40,861 nt of DNA from NCBI GenBank assembly GCA_026421215.1, contig JAPKBN010000015.1, forward strand, positions 1 through 40,861. Reading direction: 5' to 3'. Position numbers and translations under genes: made by a program. The DNA is from Dehalococcoidia bacterium (GTDB lineage: Bacteria; Chloroflexota; Dehalococcoidia; Lucifugimonadales; Lucifugimonadaceae). Positions 8,059 to 15,538 of the stretch are shown here, one piece after another (within the stretch, counting starts at the first letter, position 1; each line of letters begins with the position of its first letter). The notes beneath the pieces are model-generated. The model worked only from the letters and a program-made list of their open reading frames with translations, did no database searches and had not been told where the DNA came from.

Positions 8059-9336
8059 TTAATCCCCGTCTGGACTCTCCGCCATTCGCCGCAAATCGGC
8101 GCTGTTCATGGCCCGTAACCGACTGTCTATGCGCATCGAGTCTGGACGGCGCAATATCGGGAACGCCGCAGCGGACGCCAGTACCGCGGTCATCCCCATA
8201 ATTCCAGTGATCATGACTGCCGTCTGCGAGTCGTACATCCCGGCCATCATTCCGATATTCAACTGGCCGATCGGGCCTGCGCCGATGAACACAGCCACCG
8301 TGCCCATCACACGAGACCGCATTTCAGGCGACGCGGCGGACACCATAATCGTGCTCTGCATCGTGCCAAAGGCGGACATCCCAAACCCTCCGACAAACAC
8401 AATCACAAAACTTATCCAGTACGAGGACGATTGCGAGAACAGAAGTATGCCGACTATGAATAGCAACGAACCGTAAAGATAAATACGAGAGTAGTGGCGT
8501 GGCAGTGCGTATGTCGCGATCAATATGGCACCAAGTAACGAGCCGACGCCCTCGATCGAGTTAAGCAATCCGACCATCACGTCCCCAACCGATAGCACTT
8601 CTATGGCGATGATCGGCTGTTGGCTCATGTACGGGAAGGCGAACAGATTCATCAACATCGTCACGATCAGAGTGCCGACCATGAGACGACTGGCACGGAT
8701 GTACCGGAATCCCTCCGCCAGGTCCACAAACACGCCCCGCCCTGAGCCGGTAGCTGCCGGACGCTCGTATTTCAGCGTGATGGCGATCAATGCTGCTGCG
8801 AGGAACAGGACGACGCCGGTTATATAGGCACCCTCAGGACCTATTGTCGCCATGAACACCCCACCGGTGAATGGTCCAACGATTCTGCTAAAAGCGTTCG
8901 TAGCAGAATCGAAGCTCATCGCCTTGCCAAGTCGTTCCGGATGTACGAGTTCCCCAATCAATGTCCGGCGAACTGGGAACTCTGAAGCCCAGACAATGCC
9001 GGACAGGAACGTAGCAACGGCCAAGTGCCAGTACTCGAGCACATCTGCGATGAGTAGCGACGCCATAATCGATGCGATCAATGCCTGGACCAAAAGTCCG
9101 ATCACAAGGAAGCGTTTCCGGTTGACTCGATCGGCGAATATTCCAAGGCCGATACCGAACAACATCGGCGCCATTCGGAAGAAAAAGACGAGCGATACCA
9201 AGGTCGGGCTGCCGGTCATGTTGAACGCCACAAGTGCGAGAACCAGTGTGTCCAACCAGCGCATCATCCCGCCAAACGCGCCTATAGCCCAAAGACGTCT
9301 GAACTGCGGGTTCTTGAAGACCGACACCGACGGCAC
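8059..9336 (-). CDS. MFS transporter, MFS_3 / enterobactin-exporter-like
   Basis: An integral membrane protein of 425 residues with about 12 hydrophobic segments and the usual two-half major facilitator layout. The loop after TM2 reads FADRVNRKRFL, the MFS motif A region, and the segment ASEFPVRRTLIGELV is typical of the MFS_3 group (EntS-like exporters). The C-terminal 35 residues are polar and cytoplasmic. Such proteins export small molecules by proton antiport; the substrate is not readable here. It is convergent with the enolase paralog and shares its bidirectional terminator. The start ATG (MPSVSVFKNPQFRRLW) fits the family N-terminus. Confidence 0.85.
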   Translation of the reverse strand: MPSVSVFKNPQFRRLWAIGAFGGMMRWLDTLVLALVAFNMTGSPTLVSLVFFFRMAPMLFGIGLGIFADRVNRKRFLVIGLLVQALIASIMASLLIADVLEYWHLAVATFLSGIVWASEFPVRRTLIGELVHPERLGKAMSFDSATNAFSRIVGPFTGGVFMATIGPEGAYITGVVLFLAAALIAITLKYERPAATGSGRGVFVDLAEGFRYIRASRLMVGTLIVTMLMNLFAFPYMSQQPIIAIEVLSVGDVMVGLLNSIEGVGSLLGAILIATYALPRHYSRIYLYGSLLFIVGILLFSQSSSYWISFVIVFVGGFGMSAFGTMQSTIMVSAASPEMRSRVMGTVAVFIGAGPIGQLNIGMMAGMYDSQTAVMITGIMGMTAVLASAAAFPILRRPDSMRIDSRLRAMNSADLRRMAESPDGD

Positions 9337-9457
9337 GTACGCGTTCGGGCGAGTCGGGTTGGAATTTGGTGAAGCGCTTACGTTCTGAGAGGCTATGGCC
9401 CCGCCCCCCGTGTCCCAGAGCGCCTTGTTTGGGCGAATTGTGAGCCGAAGTATTGAT

Positions 9458-10231
9458 TCAAGCCGGGCTCACTTGCCCTGTGTCGTTCCCCGCCCATATG
9501 CCTCGCCGTGCGTCCCGGGCAGCGTCTTCGGCAGATAACAGAAGCGAGTTATACCGACTGTTGTAGGGGTGGGGCTGGTAACGGGCCAAACCACTGGCGA
9601 GGAGGACTGCGTTCACCATCTCGTTGTTCACATACACGTAACGAAGTAACCGGCCTTCTCTATCCCGATTGTCCCCATCGCGTTCAAGGATGACAATCTG
9701 ACCCTCGACCCAGTTCTGATTCGCGAGGCTCGCGGTCCGGTTGAACGACTCGCCCGGTACTCCTACAGAGACGCCGATGTAACGGACCGTTTCGGTCTCA
9801 CCATCAAGATTGACCATGATCGTATTGCCATCAAGTACTTCGCTAACGCGCACCGAACGGAGGGTATTCTCTGAGGCGTTGTCGCCTCCCCCCGGAAAGG
9901 CCAATGGACCGACAAGCGGTATCAACAGTCCGAGCGCCGCGAAAATCAGTAGCACTGCACCGGCGCTCTTCAACCACTGAAGACCATCTCGTCGATCGCC
10001 TCGATCAAATGTGTCGTTTTCAGAAAGCGCTATGTCGTATGAGGACGGACCTGGGTATTCGAACTCCGGGACTTCCCATTCCGGTTCGGGTTTGGGATCG
10101 GGATCATTGGGCGCGAAATCATCGTCGAACTCAGGTTCGAATTCATCGCTATCGTGATCATCTGTCCCGTCGTGTCTGTAAACCATATGTGACGGCGGAG
10201 CAGTTCCATTACAGGAACACGCCGCCATCAC
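9458..10231 (-). CDS. Membrane-anchored staphylococcal-nuclease-like (SNase) protein
   Basis: The protein has three parts: a very acidic, Pro-rich N-terminus (about 1-75), one transmembrane helix near 88-112 (AGAVLLIFAALGLLIPLVG), and a C-terminal thermonuclease-fold domain (about 125-250). The nuclease domain shows VLDGNTIMV, VRYIGV with the first catalytic Arg, a Glu in PGESFN, RDREGRLLRYVYV with the second Arg, and the terminal AEDAARDARRGIW. The family's IDTPE motif is replaced by VSVGVPGE, so one calcium-ligand Asp seems lost and activity is uncertain. The longest frame starts with GTG at 10231. An ATG at 10228 or at 10186 (MVYRHDG) is also possible, and none has a strong ribosome site. 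Confidence 0.8.
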   Translation of the reverse strand: MMAACSCNGTAPPSHMVYRHDGTDDHDSDEFEPEFDDDFAPNDPDPKPEPEWEVPEFEYPGPSSYDIALSENDTFDRGDRRDGLQWLKSAGAVLLIFAALGLLIPLVGPLAFPGGGDNASENTLRSVRVSEVLDGNTIMVNLDGETETVRYIGVSVGVPGESFNRTASLANQNWVEGQIVILERDGDNRDREGRLLRYVYVNNEMVNAVLLASGLARYQPHPYNSRYNSLLLSAEDAARDARRGIWAGNDTGQVSPA

Positions 10232-10566
10232 TCATTCTGTATGCGATTGCCCATATATGAAAGGCGCACGCACTTAGGTTGGGTATATATCTATGCCTCG
10301 CGACCAGGCGGGGATTCGGAGACAAAGACGGAATCATGCCGCATTGCTCATGCTTCTAGAGCCTGCGCATGGGTTGTTGTGGGACAGCGAGGCCCATTGC
10401 CATACGCCCCTACGATGTCCTAAACACCGAATTGTCATCTCAAGCATGGTCGAGGGGCCTTTACCAACTGAACCAGCGGCGAATTGAATTTGTGCAGGCG
10501 AGAAACCGTTGTTCCGACTCACCCCGCTCGCGTTACGAGAAGTAGGAAGCGGGTATCCTCATTTGT
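10232..10566. other. Gene-free 335-base gap with decayed dispersed repeats
   Basis: No convincing gene is seen. Short open frames lack ribosome sites and family features. Two stretches resemble widespread intergenic repeats (see the repeat entry at 10391-10459). The region should also hold the promoters of the divergent SNase-like and GNAT genes. Confidence 0.5.
10391..10459. repeat. Probable decayed intergenic repeats
   Basis: GGCCCATTGCCATACGCCCC at 10391-10410 resembles a half of the common GGGGCGTATTGC-type palindrome. TGTCATCTCAAGCATGGTCG (from 10433) resembles the widespread TGTCATCCTGAGC...TCGAAGG element found between genes in many uncultured bacteria. Both are imperfect single copies here. 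The identification rests on memory of such elements, not on a second copy in this window. Confidence 0.3.
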
Positions 10567-11154
10567 ATGACAGATGCACTCGGCATTCCGGACCAGATCG
10601 ACGGAGGCACCGTCTGCCTGAGACCAATCACTCTCGGCGACCGTCCGTTGATTTACCGCTGGCTGAACAATCCGGTTGTCATGGCGTTTTGGGAAGGTAC
10701 AAACCGGCCACTCTCCAAAGTGAAATCCGTGGGCTGGGTCGAACGATTTGTTGGCGACGACGCGTCTCTAGAGTGCCTAATCATCGAAACTGTAGAGTGC
10801 CCGATTGGGTTTATTGAGCTATCTCTATATCCCAAAAGCCAGGGCTACGGGCATCTAGTCGAGATCGACATATGCATCGGCGAGACCTCCGAGTGGGAGC
10901 GAGGTTATGGAAGCGCGGCGCTATCGGCATTGCTCCACTGGTTGTTCACATCCACGAACACCCACCGCGCCTTCCTGCAGCCCCGCGCCGCAAACAAGCG
11001 CGCAGTTCACGTTTACGAGAAGGTCGGGTTCCGCAAAGAAGGCGTTCTCAAACAGGCCGAATACCACCACGGCAAATACCAGGACATCGTGATGATGGCG
11101 GCGATCCGTGACGAATGGCTGGTGGAGTTTTCCATGAAACTCAAGGACGCTTAA
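10567..11154 (+). CDS. GNAT family N-acetyltransferase (RimJ/RimL-like)
   Basis: A 195-residue acetyl-CoA-dependent acyltransferase. The N-terminus has VCLRPITLGDRPLIYRWLNNP, the typical opening of the RimJ/RimL-type GNAT domain. Motif A is seen in IGETSEWERGYGSAALSALL (acetyl-CoA pyrophosphate loop). The C-terminal ANKRAVHVYEKVGFRKEG and YQDIVMMA blocks match the same group. Substrates in this group range from ribosomal protein N-termini to antibiotics and polyamines, so the target is unassigned. It is read toward threonine synthase, but a 226-base gap with a hairpin separates them, so a shared operon is doubtful. Confidence 0.85.
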   Translation: MTDALGIPDQIDGGTVCLRPITLGDRPLIYRWLNNPVVMAFWEGTNRPLSKVKSVGWVERFVGDDASLECLIIETVECPIGFIELSLYPKSQGYGHLVEIDICIGETSEWERGYGSAALSALLHWLFTSTNTHRAFLQPRAANKRAVHVYEKVGFRKEGVLKQAEYHHGKYQDIVMMAAIRDEWLVEFSMKLKDA

Positions 11155-11310
11155 GTAGCCGGGCTTACCTCTTTGCAAACGTAGCGCGTTGACTGCCTGC
11201 GCGACCGGCCGTACCATTTAGTTTCAGATCCACGCTGCGATAGCGTTCACCTCGATTACCGAGAGTGCCGTCGCAGCCGGTGAATCAGCGGACTTTGAGG
11301 AAAGTTGCTG

Positions 11311-11349
11311 CTGTCACTCCCGGCAAGGATCGCCCGGGCCCGGTGACAG
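11311..11349 (+). promoter_or_regulatory. Leader hairpin upstream of threonine synthase
   Basis: CTGTCAC (11311-11317) pairs with GTGACAG (11343-11349), and CCCGG (11319-11323) pairs with CCGGG (11334-11338) inside it. This gives a 12-bp interrupted stem ending 31 bases before the GTG start. There is no U-run and no match to a riboswitch consensus that I recognise. It could be an attenuator, a protein-binding stem or a terminator for the GNAT gene. Confidence 0.35.
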
Positions 11350-11380
11350 TTGCATATACAACGCACCGGAGGATTACCGG

Positions 11381-12640
11381 GTGGCATACGCCTCTGCTCT
11401 ACACTGCCGAGAATGCGGCAATGAGTACCCAATTGCACCGATCCACGTCTGTGAATGGTGTTTTGGGCCTCTCGAGATCACTTACGACTACGATGCAATC
11501 GGCGACGCAATCAGTCGCGAAAAGATCAAAGACGGTCCGCTCACGATGTGGAGGTATGCAGACCTCCTTCCCGTGGACGGTGAAAACGCTGTCGACATCG
11601 GTACCGGCATGACACCGCTGCTCAAGGCCGACAACCTTGGCCGCGAGTTTGGCATAGACAACCTGTGGATCAAGAACGACGCCGTCAATCCGACGTACTC
11701 GTTCAAGGACAGAGTCGTCTCTGTTGCGGCGACTAAGGCCCTCGAATTCGGGTTCGACACACTTGCCTGCGCCTCCACCGGAAACCTTGCCGGTGCGGTA
11801 GCAGCACACGGCGCAAAAGCCAACATGCGCACGCTCGTCTTCATACCGAGCGACTTGGAGCACGGAAAGGTCGTCGGAGCCGCCATTTACGGACCGACTG
11901 TGGTCGCGGTGGACGGCAACTACGACGACGTGAATCGGCTATGCAGTGAGCTAGCGGACGCCAACGAAAGCTGGGCCTTCGTCAACATCAACATGCGACC
12001 CTACTACTCTGAAGGTTCAAAAACCCTCGGGTACGAGGTCGTTGAACAACTCGGCTGGAAGGCCCCGGACCACGCCGTGGTACCGATCGCTTCCGGCTCC
12101 CTGTTTACCAAGATCTGGAAGGGCATGAACGAGTTCGCACAACTCGGACTGATCGACGACGTGCGCACAAAGATGCACGGCGCCCAGGCCGACGGATGCT
12201 CGCCCGTTGCTCAGGCTTTCGCCGACGAGCAGCTTCACGTAAAACCAGTCGTGCCTGACACGATCGCCAAGTCGCTCGCAATCGGGAACCCGGCCGACGC
12301 CTATTACACGCTCAAGATCGCCCAGCAAGCCGAGGGTTCTACCGTCGGCTCTACGCCCGATCCAGCGATCGTAGAAGGCATCCAGATGCTTGCCCAAACC
12401 GAAGGAATTTTTACGGAGACCGCCGGAGGCGTGGTTATCTCAAATCTGAAGAAGCTGGCCGAGGCTGGCCGATTCCAGAAGGGTGAGTCGGTGGTGGCGT
12501 TCATCACCGGTAACGGCCTCAAAACCGTCGAGGCTGTCCAGCACCTAGCGAATCCCGTCAATATCAATGCGACTGTATCGTCGTTCGAAGAGTCGATAGA
12601 CGTTGAAGCGACGGTTGGCAGCAAGTCCGCATCGTCTTAG
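11381..12640 (+). CDS. thrC: Threonine synthase (PLP-dependent) with N-terminal zinc ribbon
   Basis: A 419-residue fold-type II PLP enzyme that converts O-phosphohomoserine to threonine and phosphate. An N-terminal four-Cys zinc ribbon (C9-x2-C12, C24-x2-C27) precedes the catalytic domain. The PLP lysine is K109 in SFKDR, the Gly/Ser-rich phosphate loop is ASTGNLAGA, and TGNGLKT is near the C-terminus. The GTG start has GGAGGA seven bases upstream. It heads a three-gene run with a NIL-domain protein and a ThiS/MoaD-like protein. That context raises an alternative role: β-replacement on a phosphorylated homoserine or serine with carrier-bound sulfur, as cysteine synthase CysM does with CysO. 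Plain threonine synthase remains most likely. Confidence 0.9.
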   Translation: MAYASALHCRECGNEYPIAPIHVCEWCFGPLEITYDYDAIGDAISREKIKDGPLTMWRYADLLPVDGENAVDIGTGMTPLLKADNLGREFGIDNLWIKNDAVNPTYSFKDRVVSVAATKALEFGFDTLACASTGNLAGAVAAHGAKANMRTLVFIPSDLEHGKVVGAAIYGPTVVAVDGNYDDVNRLCSELADANESWAFVNINMRPYYSEGSKTLGYEVVEQLGWKAPDHAVVPIASGSLFTKIWKGMNEFAQLGLIDDVRTKMHGAQADGCSPVAQAFADEQLHVKPVVPDTIAKSLAIGNPADAYYTLKIAQQAEGSTVGSTPDPAIVEGIQMLAQTEGIFTETAGGVVISNLKKLAEAGRFQKGESVVAFITGNGLKTVEAVQHLANPVNINATVSSFEESIDVEATVGSKSASS

Positions 12641-12658
12641 CATTTCCTATCGGGATAA

Positions 12659-12683
12659 GGCCGCCGGTAACTCTCCGGCGGTC
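12659..12683 (+). terminator. GC-rich hairpin between thrC and the NIL gene
   Basis: CCGCCGG (12661-12667) pairs with CCGGCGG (12675-12681) across TAACTCT, and a flanking G-U and G-C pair extend the stem. There is no U-run. Its place inside the run suggests a message-stability or partial-termination stem. Confidence 0.4.
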
Positions 12684-12709
12684 CGCCCAATCAGGGGAGA
12701 GATAGCCAC

Positions 12710-12952
12710 GTGGCAATCCGAAGGGTCAGACTTACGTTCGAGGGCGATCAGATCACGGATCCCGTGATCTATCAGATCGGCAAAGACTTTGAAATCATCA
12801 CCAACATCCGCCGAGCGGAGGTTCACGCAGATGTCGGGTGGGTGATCCTAGAGCTTGACGGGGCGGAGGCGGAGATTGACCTGGCGCTCGCATGGGCCTC
12901 CGGGAAAGGCGTCCGTGTCGATCCGCTGTCGGGAAATGTGATCGAGGGTTAA
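12710..12952 (+). CDS. NIL-domain protein
   Basis: An 80-residue protein that is a single NIL domain, the small ACT-like βαββα fold known from the C-terminus of methionine importer ATPases (MetN) and from ferredoxins linked to homocysteine synthesis. Visible features are RRVRLTFEGDQITDPVIYQIGKDFEIITNIRRAEV, then the WVILELDG strand and the ALAWASGKGVRVDPL C-terminus. In MetN the domain binds methionine; stand-alone copies lie near sulfur amino acid genes, including those of the COG1900/DUF39 homocysteine route. The GTG start is preceded by GGGGAGAG. Its place between thrC and a sulfur-carrier-like gene supports a sensing or sulfur-transfer role, but this is inferred. Confidence 0.8.
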   Translation: MAIRRVRLTFEGDQITDPVIYQIGKDFEIITNIRRAEVHADVGWVILELDGAEAEIDLALAWASGKGVRVDPLSGNVIEG

Positions 12953-13141
12953 ACCCCGGGATCGGCCCACAGCGGTTAATATCTCACCGTATTAATCTGC
13001 ATCAAAGAGTCCACGGGCCCGATCAGCTGGGCCAGATAACAAACCCCAACAACACTCCGTGACAGGTTTAGGCAGATATCCGGGATCCGGAATCTATAAC
13101 AGTCCCAGTAACCAACCCAGCAACGATCAAGGGAAATCAAT

Positions 13142-13420
13142 ATGGCAGTAATGGTTCGAATTCCGACTCCCCTCCGCCGGTTGACCGGCAACGCAGATCG
13201 CGTTGAAGTCGAGGCGGACACGCTCGCGGCCGTCGTAGACGCTCTTGAAACTGTTCACGCCGGGATCAAGGCCCGTATTTGCGGAGAAGACGGCGAGATT
13301 CGTCACTTCGTAAATGTCTACGTGAACGGCGAGGATGTGCGGTACCTGGACGGGCTCAACACTCCAACGAAGAGTGGTGACGAGATCAGCATCGTCCCCG
13401 CAGTGGCAGGCGGCTGCTAA
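13142..13420 (+). CDS. ThiS/MoaD-like sulfur carrier protein ending Gly-Gly-Cys
   Basis: A 92-residue β-grasp protein. It shows the MoaD-type N-terminus VMVRIPTPLRRLTGN, the central FVNVYVNGEDVRYL, and the C-terminal GDEISIVPAVAGG block. Canonical carriers end in Gly-Gly, which is adenylated and converted to a thiocarboxylate. Here one Cys follows (GCA-GGC-GGC-TGC-stop), so the tail must be trimmed before activation, as known for QbsE, which ends GGCF and is cut by the JAMM peptidase QbsD. No JAMM peptidase or E1-like activating enzyme is in this window. ATG start with AAGGGA upstream. Preceded by a NIL protein and threonine synthase; a molybdopterin or thiamine role is less likely as no such genes are near. 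Confidence 0.85.
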   Translation: MAVMVRIPTPLRRLTGNADRVEVEADTLAAVVDALETVHAGIKARICGEDGEIRHFVNVYVNGEDVRYLDGLNTPTKSGDEISIVPAVAGGC

Positions 13421-13730
13421 GCAGAACGCTCGAATACGTCTGAACGGGAGCCGATCTGGATAATGTTCCGCAAGGGTAAGATCATTCCAAGCTTACGGAC
13501 TCGACAATACCAAGGTTGATCAGCGGTGGGTGGGCGAGATCATCGCGAAAGAGCGACGCATCACACAGTAGTCATGGCTAGCACCGCCCCTTTGACCGCC
13601 ACCGTCATTCCATTCCCACTCAGGTGGGAATCCAGGGATAATGAATTTGTCATCACACGAGTCATATAGCTAAAAACCCCCACTAGATTCCCTACTACTC
13701 GGGAACAACGGGTCCGCTGGATAAGCCCGG
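13421..13730. other. Gene-free gap of 310 bases
   Basis: No supportable gene is seen. It contains the palindromic repeat at 13603-13637. The right end carries a GGGAGGA ribosome-site-like block just past the gap, inside the next small frame. No clear promoter was picked out. Confidence 0.4.
13603..13637. repeat. dRS3-like palindromic intergenic repeat
   Basis: ATTCCCAC (13612-13619) and GTGGGAAT (13624-13631) form a perfect 8-bp stem with a TCAG loop. It is flanked by CGTCATTC on the left and CCAGGG on the right. The layout matches the widespread GTCATTCC...GGGAATCCAGGG type of dispersed repeat. Only one copy is seen in this window. Confidence 0.5.
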
Positions 13731-13994
13731 TTGTTACAGTCTTACCGGGAGGACGATATCACTCCTAGAGAGCGACGAGAACAAGCGCGCCGCACAGCGA
13801 CGCGTGGACCGATTTACGAGGGTCTTGGGTTCGGTAGTCTTGTGCTGGTGGCATTTTTGATCGGTGGCCCCGTCGGGATCCTGTTCATGCTGGTCATCGG
13901 CGCGCTATTACTCGGCCTCGGGTTGATCGTGGGGATAATCCGTGGGCCTGTGAAGCCGCCGAGCACTCCAGGAGGCATACCGCCAGCCGGTTGA
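13731..13994 (+). CDS. Small membrane protein, unknown function
   Basis: Up to 87 residues. A basic, Arg-rich N-terminus (PRERREQARRTATRG) is followed by two hydrophobic Gly/Leu segments (LVLVAFLIGGPVGILFMLVIGALLLGLGLIVGII) that probably form a helical hairpin, and a Pro-rich tail. No family is recognised. The start is a problem. The TTG at 13731 has no ribosome site, while a strong GGGAGGA at 13747-13753 points, five bases on, to an in-frame ATC at 13758, which would be a rare start codon. No ATG is in frame before the first membrane segment. It is convergent with the small gene after aroB. Coding status is likely but not certain. Confidence 0.5.
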   Translation: MLQSYREDDITPRERREQARRTATRGPIYEGLGFGSLVLVAFLIGGPVGILFMLVIGALLLGLGLIVGIIRGPVKPPSTPGGIPPAG

Positions 13995-14028
13995 TGCGAG
14001 ACTAACCGACGTCATCAAGCCCGGATCT

Positions 14029-14319
14029 TTACAGGAAGCCGCGACCTTTGGGCTGATCCTCATTTTTTGCAAACCGTCCACCTATTCGTCGCCCGATCTT
14101 ATACGGGAAGACAAAGAACCCGGAGAACCTTCGGATCAGATAGTTAAATACTTCGGTGAACTCACGGGACATCGACCCGGCGGGCGGAAGCGCCGCCCCT
14201 TCACCACCCGACATCGCCACTACTTTGGTCGTATCGGTCTCGGTGGACAGGTTTCCGCCACCATCTGTACGCGCCGCATCGCGGATGTATTCACGGTCGT
14301 CCGTTGGTCTCAAAGACAT
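14029..14319 (-). CDS. Small conserved-looking protein at the end of the aro operon, unknown
   Basis: A 96-residue protein of no recognised family. The first half is polar and probably disordered (Asp/Thr/Gly-rich). The second half has an amphipathic, aromatic and basic stretch (FTEVFNYLIRRFSGFFVFPYKIGRRIGGRF) that could bind a membrane surface. Support for it being real is a near-perfect ribosome site (AAGGAGG, seven bases before the ATG) located 21 bases after the aroB stop, which implies co-translation with the shikimate operon. The C-terminus is short and basic. Its role is unknown; nothing in the sequence ties it to aromatic synthesis beyond position. Confidence 0.65.
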   Translation of the reverse strand: MSLRPTDDREYIRDAARTDGGGNLSTETDTTKVVAMSGGEGAALPPAGSMSREFTEVFNYLIRRFSGFFVFPYKIGRRIGGRFAKNEDQPKGRGFL

Positions 14320-14340
14320 AGCGGACCTCCTTAAGCAGCC

Positions 14341-15459
14341 TCAATTGCGACACGCTACCAGTGATGCGATTGCAGAGCGAACTATGTCGTCCGGCACATC
14401 GTTCCGTGTGGACGATTTACCCGATCCCTCAAGCACGACCCACCTGATTACACCATCAGCTGATTTCTTATCAGATTTCGTCGCCTCAAACACGGCATTT
14501 ACGTCCATGCCTGGCGCCGATGTCGGCAGTTTGTAACGCTCTAGAAGAGCCCTTTGCCGGTCGATCAGTTCGTCTGTAATTAATCCAAGGTCACGGCAAA
14601 TGCGCGCAGCGCCCATCATGCCGATACTCACAGCCTCGCCATGCAGGAACTGTCCGTACTCGCTTACCGATTCAAGTGCATGACCGATCGTGTGGCCGTA
14701 GTTCAACAGTACTCGGGTGTCGCCCGTCTCAAATTCGTCCGCAGACACTACCTCCGCCTTGATCGCCACACTACGTCGAATCACATCTACAGCGAGATCG
14801 TCCTTGAGACCGAACAGGCGGTCTGCTTCCATCTCAAAGGTCGATAGCAATTCCGGATCCATAATCAGGCCGTGCTTGATAGCCTCCGCCCATCCCGCGG
14901 CCATCTCGCGGTCCGGAAGTGTTTTAAGCGTATCGATATCGGACAACACAAGTTTGGGCTGATGGAACGCGCCGACCAGGTTCTTGCCCTCCGGCAAGTT
15001 CACCGCCACCTTGCCGCCAAGCGAAGCATCCACCATCGACGCCAGAGTGGTCGGCACCTGGATGAACGGTACTCCACGCCGGTAAGTCGCTGCCGCAAAC
15101 CCGGCAGCATCCCCCATGACACCGCCACCGACCGCCAGGACAACATCCTGGCGTTCAGCCCTCAGCCGGGCCAGCCATGCGTAGATATCACGAATTTTGT
15201 CCAGGTTCTTTGTCGTCTCACCGGACTGTAGGACGAGGACATGCGTCTCGAACCCGGCGGCCTCCATCGACTCCTGTACTTGACGCACACAAACTCGAAA
15301 AACCGCCTCGTCTGCGATCAGAAATGCTTTCCCACGCAACCCGGCATTACGCGCCTCGTCGCCGAGGTGGGCGATCAGCCCGCGCCCAACCAGGGCACGA
15401 TAGTCGCCCTGAGAGGTATGGACCATCGCCGCGAGATTCGATTCCGGTGCACCGGCCAC
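14341..15459 (-). CDS. aroB: 3-dehydroquinate synthase
   Basis: A 372-residue NAD- and metal-dependent enzyme that converts DAHP to 3-dehydroquinate, the second shikimate step. Signature blocks are VLAVGGGVMGDAAGFAAATYRRGVPFIQVPTTLASMVDAS (NAD and substrate binding, about 100-140), GKVAVNLPEGKNLVGAFHQP, GWAEAIKHG with a metal-ligand Glu, and LNYGHTIGHALE with the zinc His residues. The start is GTG, with GGGAG seven bases ahead. It lies 79 bases downstream of aroK and is the third gene of an aroC-aroK-aroB series, followed closely by a small unknown gene. Length and motifs are normal. Confidence 0.95.
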   Translation of the reverse strand: MAGAPESNLAAMVHTSQGDYRALVGRGLIAHLGDEARNAGLRGKAFLIADEAVFRVCVRQVQESMEAAGFETHVLVLQSGETTKNLDKIRDIYAWLARLRAERQDVVLAVGGGVMGDAAGFAAATYRRGVPFIQVPTTLASMVDASLGGKVAVNLPEGKNLVGAFHQPKLVLSDIDTLKTLPDREMAAGWAEAIKHGLIMDPELLSTFEMEADRLFGLKDDLAVDVIRRSVAIKAEVVSADEFETGDTRVLLNYGHTIGHALESVSEYGQFLHGEAVSIGMMGAARICRDLGLITDELIDRQRALLERYKLPTSAPGMDVNAVFEATKSDKKSADGVIRWVVLEGSGKSSTRNDVPDDIVRSAIASLVACRN

Positions 15460-15538
15460 GCTTAAGCTCCCTTGTACTTGCGAATTTTGACGGGATTGGT
15501 CAAGTCTGAATTATTGCCCGGATTCGAACGGCCAGGGA

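Noticed and set aside
10455-10485. tRNA D-arm-like GGTTCAGTTGGTAAAG on the minus strand
   Set aside because: No acceptor stem, anticodon arm or T-arm can be built around it.
11155-11380. SAM-, T-box- or THF-type riboswitch ahead of thrC
   Set aside because: Hairpin present, but none of the conserved loop sequences of those classes is seen.
15510-15535. T-arm-like GTTCGAATCC on the minus strand between aroK and aroB
   Set aside because: The flanking bases do not form a T-stem and no cloverleaf fits.
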